Origin: Myxococcales bacterium | GTDB lineage: Bacteria; Myxococcota_A; UBA9042 | Assembly (NCBI GenBank): GCA_023954815.1 | Contig: JAGSHB010000008.1 | Location: 1-64,000 of the forward strand | DNA: 64,000 nucleotides | Direction of reading: 5' to 3' | Shown here: piece by piece, positions 51,420-60,396 of the stretch | Layout: the number at the start of each line of letters is the position of its first letter | How positions within the stretch are numbered: position 1 is the first letter of the stretch | The notes under the pieces: model-generated | The model's database searches: none | What the model was told of the DNA's origin: nothing | What the model saw: only the letters and a program-made list of their open reading frames with translations | Position numbers and translations under genes: made by a program

Positions 51420-53569
51420 GCTTTGTAGGATACGCCATTGCGCCGCTCACGGCATGGTGTCGCAGGCGAATTGCCATCAGCACTTGCGCCCATCCAACCA
51501 GCGGACGCAGCATATTGTCGACAATATCTCTCTTGGGGTTTTCTCTGTTTACACTTCGACCCACGTGGCCGCTGCTCATAGCGGCGCTGACAGCGATTGG
51601 GTTTCGGCTCGGCGCGTGGCAGGTCCGTGCGGCGTTTGAACGGCCGGACGCCTCGCTCATCAACGCGGCGTTGGGGCTGACGTACGACCTGGCCCTGGTG
51701 GTTAGCCTACTCCTGGCGGCGCGAGCGGTTGCGCTGATGGCCAATGGCGAGCAGCAGCGGCGCTGGCTGAGTCTGCCCTTTGTAGCCGCTATTTGGGGCG
51801 CGCTGTTCATCCGTAGCTGCGATTTGGCCCACTGTTACCTCGTTCAGTGCCACTGGACGTCGGAGGCGTTTCTCTACCTTCAGCCGAGCTCAGCTGGCGC
51901 CTTGGTTCATCCCGCGTTTGTCGCGCCGATTGCGTTGGTGGGTCTGGCGATAGCTGGGGTGCCGACGCTGCTGAAAAAGGACCAAGCGCCGCTGCTTGCC
52001 AGGAAAAAGACAGGTGTGCGCGTGGCTGCTCTGCCAGCACTAGCCGCCCTCTCGCTGGCTGTGGTGCCCGTGTTCGATGGCGTGAGAGGGCCCGAAGATG
52101 TCTTCAATCAGCGTCTCATACCGGAGCTGAATTTCGCCCTTCAGGCGCGTGACTGGCTGCACGCGGCCGAGCGAAAGGCGCAGGTTCAGCCCCTGTCTGC
52201 GGCGACACGAAAGCGTTTTGTGGATGCCGGGCTGCTGTGGCGCGAAAAGCCGACATTGCCGGGCTATCCGTTCGTTCGTCGTGGTTTGGGTGAGCCTGCG
52301 TTCCCCTATCCGAAGCGCCCTCACCTGCAATCACAGCCGGCATCGGACGCTGCCACAAAGAAGATCGACACACGGCCCAATGTCGTGCTCGGAATGGTCG
52401 AGAGTTTGGACGCGATCTTCATTCACGAGCTGTCGGGTCACTTCAAAGGCGTCATGCCGAATCTGAGCCGTTTGGCGCGGGAGCACACCACTGTCCGCGG
52501 TTTCTACAATACGGCCACGCCCACGATCTCCGGGCTAATCGCGACCCTGTGCTCCATCCATCCACCGACCCATCCCAAGGTCATCGCTGACGGCGGCGAG
52601 GGAGATGTGCTCACCGCCTATACGTGTCTGAGCGATCTGCTCCACCACGCGGGTTATCGCACCGTGTTTGTCATCGGGTCGCGCGCGGATATGACGCGAA
52701 CGCGTGATTTCTTGGAGCTGCATGGCTTCGATGAGATTCACGACAGGGAGAACTTCGTGCGGATGGACCCCAAGCTCGAGCTCGGCAAGTGGGGTGCCTA
52801 CGATCGGGACTTGCTACCCTACGTGCGCGCTCAAATCGAACGGCTGGAGGCGTTGCGGCGCAAGGATGGAAAACCGTTCATGCTGCTGTTCATGACCATC
52901 GACACCCACGAGCCATCCATGGCGCCTCCGGAGTGCGAGTTACCGGCTGAAAACATCGAGGACGCCCCGGAAGATCCGGCCGCGAGGAAGCTTTTGGCTG
53001 CGTATCACTGCACCGACAAGGAGCTTGGCCCGATGTTCACGTTCCTCGCAGAGCCCAAGCGTGCGAAGGAGACCCTCTGGCTGCTGACGGGCGACCACGC
53101 GGCGTTTCGCACGACCACGAGCCGTCCTCTCTTTGCCGGGCGCCGGCAGGGTTGGAGCTTCGCGCAGTTGCCACTGATCATGCATGACCCTCGCCACGCG
53201 CTCCCCAAACAGGTGCCCACGCTGGCCGGTACGTTGGATATCGCGCCGACGATTTTGCACATGCTGGGTCAACCCATCGGCCTGCATTCGCTCACGGGGC
53301 TCAGCATGTTTGGTCGGCGTCGCAATCATCCGTTCCTGCTCGGCAGAATGGGCGGTCACGTGACCTATAGCCGCACGCCACAAGCGAGTCACGAGGCAGC
53401 GCGCGGCACATTGGAGCGGATCTGCGCAGATGGCACCAAGCTGTTGTCCAAGGGCCCGCAACCCCTGGGCGCCTGCGATGTGCTCCGATGGATGAAGTGG
53501 CAAGACGAGCTGTGGCATGCCAGTCGACTCTTCCCGAAAACGGTCTATTGGGGCCAAACGAGTGATTGA
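51401..53569 (+). CDS. LTA synthase-like sulfatase/alkaline-phosphatase-fold membrane protein
   Basis: Up to 722 residues; several hydrophobic helices in the first 220, then an extracytoplasmic sulfatase domain. NVVLGMVESLD with the PNLSRL helix, a TATPTISGL loop holding the likely catalytic Thr, and LLTGDHAA (metal-binding Asp-His) match LtaS/OpgB-type phosphoglycerol transferases. These move glycerophosphate from phosphatidylglycerol to a polymer or periplasmic glucan. The start is uncertain: ATG 51401 overlaps the divergent gene, no ribosome-binding site is seen, and an in-frame TTG at 51515-51535 may be used, in which case the palindrome at 51512 would be regulatory. Confidence 0.78.
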   Translation: MTCRAACFVGYAIAPLTAWCRRRIAISTCAHPTSGRSILSTISLLGFSLFTLRPTWPLLIAALTAIGFRLGAWQVRAAFERPDASLINAALGLTYDLALVVSLLLAARAVALMANGEQQRRWLSLPFVAAIWGALFIRSCDLAHCYLVQCHWTSEAFLYLQPSSAGALVHPAFVAPIALVGLAIAGVPTLLKKDQAPLLARKKTGVRVAALPALAALSLAVVPVFDGVRGPEDVFNQRLIPELNFALQARDWLHAAERKAQVQPLSAATRKRFVDAGLLWREKPTLPGYPFVRRGLGEPAFPYPKRPHLQSQPASDAATKKIDTRPNVVLGMVESLDAIFIHELSGHFKGVMPNLSRLAREHTTVRGFYNTATPTISGLIATLCSIHPPTHPKVIADGGEGDVLTAYTCLSDLLHHAGYRTVFVIGSRADMTRTRDFLELHGFDEIHDRENFVRMDPKLELGKWGAYDRDLLPYVRAQIERLEALRRKDGKPFMLLFMTIDTHEPSMAPPECELPAENIEDAPEDPAARKLLAAYHCTDKELGPMFTFLAEPKRAKETLWLLTGDHAAFRTTTSRPLFAGRRQGWSFAQLPLIMHDPRHALPKQVPTLAGTLDIAPTILHMLGQPIGLHSLTGLSMFGRRRNHPFLLGRMGGHVTYSRTPQASHEAARGTLERICADGTKLLSKGPQPLGACDVLRWMKWQDELWHASRLFPKTVYWGQTSD
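51512..51527 (+). promoter_or_regulatory. Perfect 16-bp palindrome ATATTGTCGACAATAT
   Basis: A 16/16 AT-rich palindrome in a GC-rich area, 93-108 bp upstream of the start of the minus-strand lipoprotein and near the candidate start of the sulfatase. The size and symmetry suit a dimeric regulator operator. If the sulfatase really begins at 51401 the site is within its signal region. Confidence 0.4.
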
Positions 53570-53609
53570 ACACGCCCGTACGACCTCAAAACGAGTGAGA
53601 CGGTGGTGC

Positions 53610-53646
53610 CCCGCCAGCGCATGTTTGGGGGGATTGCGCTGGCGGG
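53610..53646. terminator. Bidirectional terminator hairpin
   Basis: CCCGCCAGCGCA-N13-TGCGCTGGCGGG is a perfect 12-bp stem between the convergent sulfatase (stop 53569) and the small paralogue gene (stop 53663). No U-tract on either strand; strength comes from the GC stem. Confidence 0.5.
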
Positions 53647-53662
53647 AACATCCACCGCTACG

Positions 53663-54301
53663 TCATGGCTGACCTGACTGCTTGAGCTGTTCGCCCAATT
53701 CGCAGAGGGCTTTGCCTAGTGACGCGCGTTCGCTGTCGGTGGTGTCTTCAATCGTCTTCATCAACCCGGCAATCCAGTGGGACGTATCGACCGACGGCCC
53801 GACACTGTTGGCGAGTCCGGTGTGGACGCCGCGTCGAGATTGACTCTGCTCGACGGCCTCGGACAAATGTGCGGTAGTCCATCGCTGGGAGAGCGCAAGT
53901 CCCGCTAAACGCCCTTTTTCCTCGGGTGCAGCGATGTCGAGTAGCTGGATTTGCGCTGAGAGACTGAGCTGAAGAACGGTCGAGCGCGATCGCGTCGGAA
54001 GCCCCGCACCCTGCATATAGACACGTATGAAGTCGTAGAGTGTGCTGGCCCGAAGGTCGAGGTCTGCCAACCGTGGGTGGCGGGCGATGGGCTGGACCCG
54101 TAGCGTTGCTCTCTTGCGTGGCAACAGGGTGGCGGCGTCACAATTGAAGTGGTGCACCAGCAGGCAGCGACCCACCCGGTGGGCAAATCGCGATCGTGGC
54201 CATCGGTCGACGTCCAGGATGAAAGAGACCGCGCGCTCGACGTCGAACTCGGACAGTGGAGTCCCGACCGGTGCAGACCATGGTTGTGCCGCGATTCCCA
54301 T
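53663..54301 (-). CDS. Paralogue 1 of a small unknown helical protein pair
   Basis: 212 residues from ATG 54301 (the track TTG at 54313 is four codons earlier). Shares with the gene at 54590 the block VGR(R/C)LLxxxFxCDAxxLLPR, then LxxLxLxxxTLYDFxRVYMQxAGLPTRSR and LxAQIQLLxxAAPExKxRLAxxALxxRWT. The last segment, helical with a PE-x-R and a final RW, reminds me of HTH-like helices in ParB-type and DUF1016 proteins, but I cannot confirm the family. A unique C-terminal 60 residues are absent in the other copy. Function unknown. Confidence 0.6.
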   Translation of the reverse strand: MGIAAQPWSAPVGTPLSEFDVERAVSFILDVDRWPRSRFAHRVGRCLLVHHFNCDAATLLPRKRATLRVQPIARHPRLADLDLRASTLYDFIRVYMQGAGLPTRSRSTVLQLSLSAQIQLLDIAAPEEKGRLAGLALSQRWTTAHLSEAVEQSQSRRGVHTGLANSVGPSVDTSHWIAGLMKTIEDTTDSERASLGKALCELGEQLKQSGQP

Positions 54302-54589
54302 ATCCGTGCCCAATCAAAGCGGCATAGTGAGCCACCTGCGCCGTCGCAGGTCCTCACCCCCCCCCCATCCGATGTCTTGACTTGCCTCTACTGTGCGACG
54401 TCAAACGCGTCACTGCGACCCCCTGATTGGGGGAACCTCCTGGCTCGATTGCGTCAGAGTGGTGCGCGTCTCAATTTGTTTGCGATTAATAACAAAGGTT
54501 TGTGTCAATCGTTAATAATTGAAGGTTGTCTCGCGACGTCGGCAAATGTCGCCCGGATTGGCGACCTGCCGCTGGGTACGTACGCGGGC
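54302..54589. other. Intergenic region with an AT-rich repeat between the paralogues
   Basis: 288 bp without a gene. It contains a TTAATAA-type direct repeat (CGATTAATAACAAAGG, CGTTAATAATTGAAGG) around 54482-54531, AT-rich against a GC-rich background. Also present is a CCCCCTGATTGGGGG hairpin near 54419-54433. This is upstream of the minus-strand gene ending at 53663 and may be its control region. Confidence 0.4.
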
Positions 54590-55048
54590 TCAGAATAGCT
54601 CTGTCTTCGCTTCCAACTCAGCGGGCGTCCACCTCTCTGCCAACGCTGTCGCTGCCAAGCGCGCCTTGTGTTCAGGCGCGGCGACGCTCAGCAATTGGAT
54701 CTGCGCAGTGAGCCCGAGCTTCATCACCACCGCGCGAGACCGCGTCGGCAGCCCAGCGGACTGCATGTAGACACGGACAAAGTCGTAGAGTGTGGTGCCG
54801 TTGAGCGCCAGATCCTCCAACTCGGGAGCGTCCGCCAACAGCTGTAATCGCTTCTCCGCGCTGTCCCGCGGTAGCAGCTCGCCGGCGTCGCACTGAAAGA
54901 CGTCCATCAGCAGGCGCCGTCCTACGCTGTGGGCGAACTGGCTCAGCGGCCACCGGTCGAGGCTCGCAATAAAGGCGAGTGTATCTGTGGCGGGGGGCGG
55001 CTTTGGGTTCCGGGCGGTTGCAACCATCGCCGTGACCATCCGTCGCAT
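54590..55048 (-). CDS. Paralogue 2 of a small unknown helical protein pair
   Basis: 152 residues from ATG 55048, which has GGGAGG six bases upstream (the track GTG 55093 adds 15 residues). Homologous to the gene at 53663 over almost its whole length (shared SxFAHxVGRxLL, TLYDFVRVYMQSAGLPTRSR, AQIQLLSVAAPEHKARLAA). It lacks the C-terminal tail of its neighbour. The spacing of 288 bp and the same orientation suggest a tandem duplication. No domain recognised. Confidence 0.6.
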   Translation of the reverse strand: MRRMVTAMVATARNPKPPPATDTLAFIASLDRWPLSQFAHSVGRRLLMDVFQCDAGELLPRDSAEKRLQLLADAPELEDLALNGTTLYDFVRVYMQSAGLPTRSRAVVMKLGLTAQIQLLSVAAPEHKARLAATALAERWTPAELEAKTELF

Positions 55049-55312
55049 CGCCGCCTCCCGGTTGGAGTCGCACGCGGGGCCCCAACCTCTCACCTCATCC
55101 TATGGGTAGATGTTTGGTACTATGACTCTTGCACATCAGTCAGGCGATCACCCGTTTGGGGGACGCGCTCGATCCTAGTTGGTCAGCGACCTAAAGGTCT
55201 TATATTTATTGTGAAATGGTTAGTTCGCCGGAGTGGTGTGTCCTTGCCCCGCACCCTGAGGGCGGCCAATGGGCGACGAGCTCAGCTTCCTCAGCACATC
55301 GCCAAGACAAGC

Positions 55313-56026
55313 TCATTGTGCTCCATCAACTGGCTCGGCCTGACGCGCACGGGCATTTGCTGACGCACCTCGGCTTGCGATACCGCGCTCCTCACGCAGG
55401 TAACCCAAGAAGGGGTTGGTCGCCAACTCGTCGGCCAAGGTCGTCATCGGGCCGTGACCGGACCAGACTTTGAGGTGCCCGGGGAGCTGCAGCAGCTTGC
55501 GCAAGCTCTCGGTCATCGTTCGGGGGTCACTCATGGGAAAATCGGTGCGGCCGATACTCCCTGCGAACAGCACGTCGCCGACGAGAATATGCTCATCGTC
55601 AAACCAGCAGCCCTGACCTGGTGTGTGGCCAGGCGCGGAGAGAAAACGCAGGGTCGTCTCGCCGAGCTGTAAGGCAAAGCCGTCGTCGATCCAGTGGTCG
55701 ATACGGCCGGCGGCACGGTTGAGGTGCGGCATGCCAAACATCGTGCCTTGGTAGGGCAGGGTGTCGAACAGCGGCTTCTCAAGGCGGGGGCAGTAGGTCG
55801 GAACATCCCACTCGGCCTGCAAGTCGGTCAGCGCGCCGGCGTGGTCGATATGCGCGTGGGTCAGCAAGATGAAACGCACATCAGGCGCCGGATCCAAGGC
55901 CTTCAAGCGCCCAACAAGCTCGTTGGATTCACCCGTGTCGACGATGGCGCATTGCCCGGTCGTGGGATCGGTGAGCAGGTACGTATTGACCTGAAACATA
56001 CCAACGGTGAATGGGCGAACTTCCAT
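55313..56026 (-). CDS. Glyoxalase-II-like MBL-fold hydrolase
   Basis: 237 residues from ATG 56026 (GAGGTTCAG upstream); the track start at 56098 overlaps the promoter region. MBL ligands: LTHAHIDHAGAL, SAPGHTPGQGCWF and GDVLFAGSIGRTDFP, then WSGHGP. The motif set fits YcbL/GloB-type thioester hydrolases. Likely cytosolic hydrolysis of a glutathione- or CoA-type thioester. The last 20 residues are an Ala/Arg extension. Divergent from yhhQ. Confidence 0.87.
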   Translation of the reverse strand: MEVRPFTVGMFQVNTYLLTDPTTGQCAIVDTGESNELVGRLKALDPAPDVRFILLTHAHIDHAGALTDLQAEWDVPTYCPRLEKPLFDTLPYQGTMFGMPHLNRAAGRIDHWIDDGFALQLGETTLRFLSAPGHTPGQGCWFDDEHILVGDVLFAGSIGRTDFPMSDPRTMTESLRKLLQLPGHLKVWSGHGPMTTLADELATNPFLGYLREERGIASRGASANARARQAEPVDGAQ

Positions 56027-56050
56027 CTGAACCTCATCGCGTTTGGGCCT

Positions 56051-56090
56051 GCGCGCCTCAGCGCGCCTCTGCGCGCCTTTGCGCCTCTTG
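56051..56090 (+). repeat. Short tandem 10-bp repeat
   Basis: Four successive units gcgcgcctca, gcgcgcctct, gcgcgccttt, gcgcctcttg in the gap between the MBL hydrolase and yhhQ. A GC-rich minisatellite that could slip and alter the spacing of the divergent promoters. Confidence 0.4.
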
Positions 56091-56127
56091 TACGGCAATC
56101 GCCGCCATTTCTGCTAGGGTCCCTCCC

Positions 56128-56925
56128 ATGAGCAATGCCCTGCACCCCATCGAGGCCAGCGAGCTGCATGCCCGTCGTGAGCGTGTCTTTCTCGTCCTCT
56201 CGGGTTTGTTCCTCGGCTCCCTGACGATGCTGAACATCCTCGGCATCACGCGTTTTGTGGATCTGTCTTTCGACCTGGGTTCGGTCCACGTGCCTTTTTC
56301 GCTCGCAATCGGTGTGCTGCCCTATCCGTTGACGTTTCTGTGTACCGACTTTATCAGTGAAATCTATGGCAAAAAGCGCGCGAACAGCTTGGTCTGGATG
56401 GGGCTGCTGCTCAACGTGTGGGTGATGTTCATCCTGTGGCTGGGGGGGATTTTGCCTGGCTTTGAGACGCTCGATGCAGCTGGTCAAGTGCCGAAAGACG
56501 CCGCTGGGCGGCTCCCGGTGTTCTTTGAACTGCGCGAGCTGGCCTTTGGTGCCGTGGCTGCGTCGATGGTTGCCTATCTCGCAGCGCAATTTTGCGACGT
56601 GCACGTCTTTCACTTTCTCAAGCGGCTGACCGGTGGTCGACATCTTTGGCTCAGAAACAATCTCTCGACGCTGACCAGCCAACTGGTCGACTCGGTCGCG
56701 GTCATTTTGGTCACGCACTTCGTTGCCCACGCCTTGCCCATCAAGACTGATGAGCCCCTGTGGCCGCAGTTGTTGGTGTTCATCGCATCTGGGTACGTCT
56801 TCAAGGCCACCGCGGCGCTACTCGATACCGGGCCCTTTTATTTCGGCGTGAAAATCTTGAGTCGTTACCTGCAGATCGATCCGAGCCAGGAGCATGATGC
56901 AGACCGCGAGGAGACGCAGTTGTAG
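56128..56925 (+). CDS. yhhQ: Queuosine precursor transporter, YhhQ/VUT family
   Basis: 265 residues from ATG 56128; the ORF track begins 39 codons earlier within the opposite gene's upstream region. Six hydrophobic helices and the family signature LPYPLTFLCTDFISEIYGKKRAN define the VUT_1 (DUF165) group, which imports preQ0/preQ1 for queuosine biosynthesis. LRNNLSTLTSQLVDSV is the second conserved region. No que genes are seen nearby. An inner-membrane protein. Confidence 0.88.
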   Translation: MSNALHPIEASELHARRERVFLVLSGLFLGSLTMLNILGITRFVDLSFDLGSVHVPFSLAIGVLPYPLTFLCTDFISEIYGKKRANSLVWMGLLLNVWVMFILWLGGILPGFETLDAAGQVPKDAAGRLPVFFELRELAFGAVAASMVAYLAAQFCDVHVFHFLKRLTGGRHLWLRNNLSTLTSQLVDSVAVILVTHFVAHALPIKTDEPLWPQLLVFIASGYVFKATAALLDTGPFYFGVKILSRYLQIDPSQEHDADREETQL

Positions 56926-57036
56926 TTGACCGTTGGGTCAGCTTGTCTCCGCTGCGTTGGCGTGGGGTCGCCCATCCGCTAGCCTACCGCGAACGCTCAC
57001 CATGACCCGCGTACCGTCACGAAGAGGTAGCAAGCC

Positions 57037-58800
57037 ATGCCCACAAACCAGTTCGACAGCACCCACGTGACCCTGACGCTGCACGATGTCATGAAGCAAC
57101 TGTCGGAGGCGCCGACCGGGCTGGGCCGCTTCGCGAAGGCGCTGAAGATCCAAAAGCCGAAGTGGCGAGCGAGCGTTGCTGCGCTGCTCGGTGTGCCCAA
57201 CAAGAAACATGCACCGGTCGCGGCACTAGCACTCGATGTGCGCACGACGTTGCTCACAGACGTTGATCCAGATGACCGGTGCTTCCTCATTTTTTCGGGT
57301 CGTTTTGACGAATACCGGCTGTCGGTACGTGCGGCGATTCGCCTGCAGGGCGATCTAGTCGGCTATATGCCACTTCTCTCGCCCCTCGATGACCCTTTTC
57401 TCAACAAGAGCGCCTACCAGCGTGCGTCGCCCAAACGCACGTCCGTTGACCACCTGGACAATCCAACCGCGTCATCGCACATGGCGCCGCGTGAGGGCAG
57501 TGAGGTCCGGACGGCTGTTCCCACCGTCGTTATCGCTGTGGACGGCAAGCGCTTTCGCGAAAGGTTGGAGACGGACCCAATTCTCGCCCGCGTGATGCTG
57601 CACTACATGGCGGAACACGGCGGAGATTACCTCGACGACCAGCATCAGTACGATGAAGCGTTCGAGCAGTACTTTCCAGGACGTAGCGGCATGCTGACGC
57701 CGCCGCCCTACGATGTGCGCGCCGCCAACATGCGGATCTTCTTCTGCAAAAAACCTACCGACCCGCATCTGCTCAAGGAGCTGCTCCCACCGGGCTCCCA
57801 TTGGCTCCCTGGCTGCGATTTCTATCTTTTGGTGTGCACCCAGATGAGAGGCATTGCCCCCCAATACAGTCTTGAGGCGTCGTTCGACTACGACGAAGTT
57901 GCGGTCTTTGTGCCGTCGCTGCATCTGCCCTGGCCATCGGTGTTTTTCCATGTGCCCGCCATGTTCCCGGACAACATCATGGCCATCTACATGGGGCGGG
58001 AGATTCTGGGACTGCCCAAACGGCGGTCGGCCAACTTCTGCGAGGAGTTCGTGGATTCAGACGAAGGGCTTTGGCGCTTCTTGATGCGACGGATGCTGTC
58101 GAAACAGGCGCGTGAGCGACAGACCTCGCTGTCCGTGCACAAACCCAAGCAGGTGGATGTGCTCGACGCCCGCTGGCGTGTGGTGAAACCCGCCGATGAG
58201 GAAGCTCGACTGATCGAGTTGGTCCAAGCGATGCTGGGCGAGCTGCTCCCGGAGGTCGTCGCCGACAAATTGGAGGGGCCGTTTGGGGAGCTGTTCGGCG
58301 AGGTTCTCACGCAGAGCGACAAGCTGGAGGGCGACGGGCCACTTCTCAGCAAGCTCGCCGATCGATTGAACCGTCTCCTACCGAAGCTGCCAGCTGGCTT
58401 GCGCAGCATTCAGGCGACGGCTTGGAAGCGGATCTTTGCTCCTGAAGTCGAAAATGACAGTGATGGGGAGCAGCGGTGGAAGCGAAAGGACTTCGAGGTT
58501 GACGGTATCGTCGCCACGCCGTTTCCCATCAAGAAGATCCATAAGCTAGAACTCATCGACGCGTCGGAGGAGCACGGCGGTGGGGTATTCTCCAACAACG
58601 GGTTCGTGATCCCCGATGTCGAACTCATCAGCCCCATCGGGATCCACGCCAGCGTGCACATGGGGCTCAATCCGGGGCGTGAGTTGCATAACTACCGGAT
58701 CGATCCGTTCACGTTGACGCGCAAGCGCCGAAATCGGTTGGCCTGGGGGCCACATGGTTGCGATGCGGACGAAGCGCCAGACAAGACCGGCGCCAGATAA
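57037..58800 (+). CDS. Acetoacetate decarboxylase-fold protein (putative)
   Basis: 587 residues, no signal peptide or membrane helix. The segment FHVPAMFPDNIMAIYMGREILGLPKRRSANFCEEF resembles the acetoacetate decarboxylase (ADC) family core, where a GREx-(W/L)-G-(F/L)-PK motif is typical; the two Lys residues after it cannot be assigned as catalytic from this reading. The N-terminal 250 residues and the basic tail are unassigned. Followed after 72 bp by the convergent DoxX gene. Call is tentative; it may be a distant ADC-fold oxidoreductase-type protein. Confidence 0.45.
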   Translation: MPTNQFDSTHVTLTLHDVMKQLSEAPTGLGRFAKALKIQKPKWRASVAALLGVPNKKHAPVAALALDVRTTLLTDVDPDDRCFLIFSGRFDEYRLSVRAAIRLQGDLVGYMPLLSPLDDPFLNKSAYQRASPKRTSVDHLDNPTASSHMAPREGSEVRTAVPTVVIAVDGKRFRERLETDPILARVMLHYMAEHGGDYLDDQHQYDEAFEQYFPGRSGMLTPPPYDVRAANMRIFFCKKPTDPHLLKELLPPGSHWLPGCDFYLLVCTQMRGIAPQYSLEASFDYDEVAVFVPSLHLPWPSVFFHVPAMFPDNIMAIYMGREILGLPKRRSANFCEEFVDSDEGLWRFLMRRMLSKQARERQTSLSVHKPKQVDVLDARWRVVKPADEEARLIELVQAMLGELLPEVVADKLEGPFGELFGEVLTQSDKLEGDGPLLSKLADRLNRLLPKLPAGLRSIQATAWKRIFAPEVENDSDGEQRWKRKDFEVDGIVATPFPIKKIHKLELIDASEEHGGGVFSNNGFVIPDVELISPIGIHASVHMGLNPGRELHNYRIDPFTLTRKRRNRLAWGPHGCDADEAPDKTGAR

Positions 58801-58872
58801 CCTCACGCGAAACCCTTGAGCGTCACGCGAGGCCATCTGACAGTCGCTTCGGCGTCGCCGGGAGCGGAAGAG

Positions 58873-59301
58873 CTAGACTGCCTGAGCCGAGATCGGCGCA
58901 CGGACACGGCGCTGAGGTACAGCGCTACTGGCGAGACGACGACTGGCCGGGCGCATCCCCCAACTCACAGCGGCGATGGCCAGCAGAACCAGCGGCGTGA
59001 GGATGAGACCAGCACCATCGCCGACGGCAAAGTGGCTGGCCGATGCGCCGATGAGGTCAAATGCGATGCCAGCGTAGGCCCACTCCTTCAGCCGCCCTAG
59101 ACCGGGGGCCAACAGCGCTGGCACAGAGAGCAACTTCCAGACGCCCAAGATGGTCGCGACATACAGCGGGAAGCCGAGGTGCGTCATGTTCTGAACCATT
59201 TCCGGTGGCTGGATGATGTGCATGACACCTGCGAGGGCGATGGGCAATGTGATGAGGGCGGTAGCCAGCCAGTAGATGATTGTGCGGGTCTTGGCGTTCA
59301 T
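58873..59301 (-). CDS. DoxX-family membrane protein
   Basis: 142 residues from ATG 59301 (AAGGAGACC upstream; the track start is 32 codons earlier). Four helices. The order IIYWLATALITLPIALAGVMHI, MTHLGFPLYVATILGVWKLL, YAGIAFDLIGASASHFAVGDG is the DoxX-like arrangement. Inner-membrane protein; many such genes are controlled by a divergent LysR regulator, as here. Function in oxidant or thiol stress is inferred from relatives only. Confidence 0.8.
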   Translation of the reverse strand: MNAKTRTIIYWLATALITLPIALAGVMHIIQPPEMVQNMTHLGFPLYVATILGVWKLLSVPALLAPGLGRLKEWAYAGIAFDLIGASASHFAVGDGAGLILTPLVLLAIAAVSWGMRPASRRLASSAVPQRRVRAPISAQAV

Positions 59302-59424
59302 GACGGTCTCCTTGCTGAAAAAGCGCTCGCCAGGCCGCTCCAGTTCTGGAGGGTTGCGGCCATGCCGCGAGTGCCTTATTACTGAAACACGAGACAAAAA
59401 TGAAACAAGATGGAGTTTTTGGTC

Positions 59425-60396
59425 ATGATTGGTGCAAATGCGTTACAGGTTCGAGCTGCCGACGCCTCCGCCCTCAGCGAGGGCTTGGTCGAATTCGTTG
59501 CTATTGTGGAAGCGGGCAGCCTCACTGGGGCTGCTGATGCCCTGGGACTCCCGCGGCCGACGCTCAGCCGGCGCTTGTCTCGATTGGAGGAGCGCATGGC
59601 GGTGCGGCTCTTTCACCGGACGACACGCAAGCTGACGCCGACGCCTGGTGGCACGGAGTTGTATCGGCGCGCGCGGCCCATTGTCGACGCGACCCGTGAG
59701 GCGTGGGACGCGGTCAGACGTATGGATGATGTGCCCCGCGGCTTGCTGCGTATCTCGGGACCGCCGGGCGGTGGTGGCGCGATGATGGGAGACCTGATCA
59801 CCCGCTATTTGGCGGAAAACCCGGAGGTGCAGGTTGCTCTGGAGACGTCAGCCCGTCACGTGGACCTCGCCGCGGAGGGGTTCGATGTGGCCATTCGTGC
59901 TGGAATCGTGCGCGACGAGAGTCTGATCGGACGCCATCTTTGGCAGAGCCGTCTCATGGCGGTGGCGAGTCCGGCCTACCTCAAGGTCAACGGTCGGCCG
60001 ACCACGCCAGCGGATCTGGCCGGGCATAATTGCGTGGTGAGCTACGAAATGGGCAAGCGACCGGGGCGCAGTTGGCCGCTGCTCGATGGCGGCTCGGTCG
60101 AGATCGACGGTCGCATCGCCACCAACGACATGGGGTTGAGCATGCACGCAGCCCTATCCCATCAGGCTATTGCGATGGTGCCTGAGGCTTTTGCCGGCGA
60201 GTTGATTACGCGGGGCAAAATCGAGCGTGTGCTGCCCGACCAAGTGGGCGCGCTGTCGCCGATTACCATCGTCTATCCCGAGCGTGAATTCCTGCTGCCG
60301 AAGGTGCGGGCGTTTGTGGATCTAGCCGTCGAGATCATGCGTGAGCTCGGGCCGAAGTTGGGTAACCCGCTTCAGCCCAAGTGCGAGGGGGACTAG
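59425..60396 (+). CDS. LysR-family transcriptional regulator
   Basis: 323 residues from ATG 59425 (GGAG nine bases upstream; ATG 59410 is also possible). The winged HTH is EFVAIVEAGSLTGAADALGLPRPTLSRRLSRLEERMAVRLFHRTTRKL, followed by a substrate-binding domain with the GLLRISGPPGGG and HNCVVSYEMGKRPG regions. Divergent from doxX, with two TGAAACA direct repeats in the gap (around 59382-59405). Probably binds there to control the DoxX gene and itself. The effector is unknown. Its stop abuts the pcp GTG without a gap. Confidence 0.9.
   Translation: MIGANALQVRAADASALSEGLVEFVAIVEAGSLTGAADALGLPRPTLSRRLSRLEERMAVRLFHRTTRKLTPTPGGTELYRRARPIVDATREAWDAVRRMDDVPRGLLRISGPPGGGGAMMGDLITRYLAENPEVQVALETSARHVDLAAEGFDVAIRAGIVRDESLIGRHLWQSRLMAVASPAYLKVNGRPTTPADLAGHNCVVSYEMGKRPGRSWPLLDGGSVEIDGRIATNDMGLSMHAALSHQAIAMVPEAFAGELITRGKIERVLPDQVGALSPITIVYPEREFLLPKVRAFVDLAVEIMRELGPKLGNPLQPKCEGD

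Noticed and set aside
58801-58872. TCACGCGA direct repeat after the ADC-like gene
   Set aside because: Only two 8-bp units, within chance for GC-rich DNA, and no counterpart elsewhere in the window.
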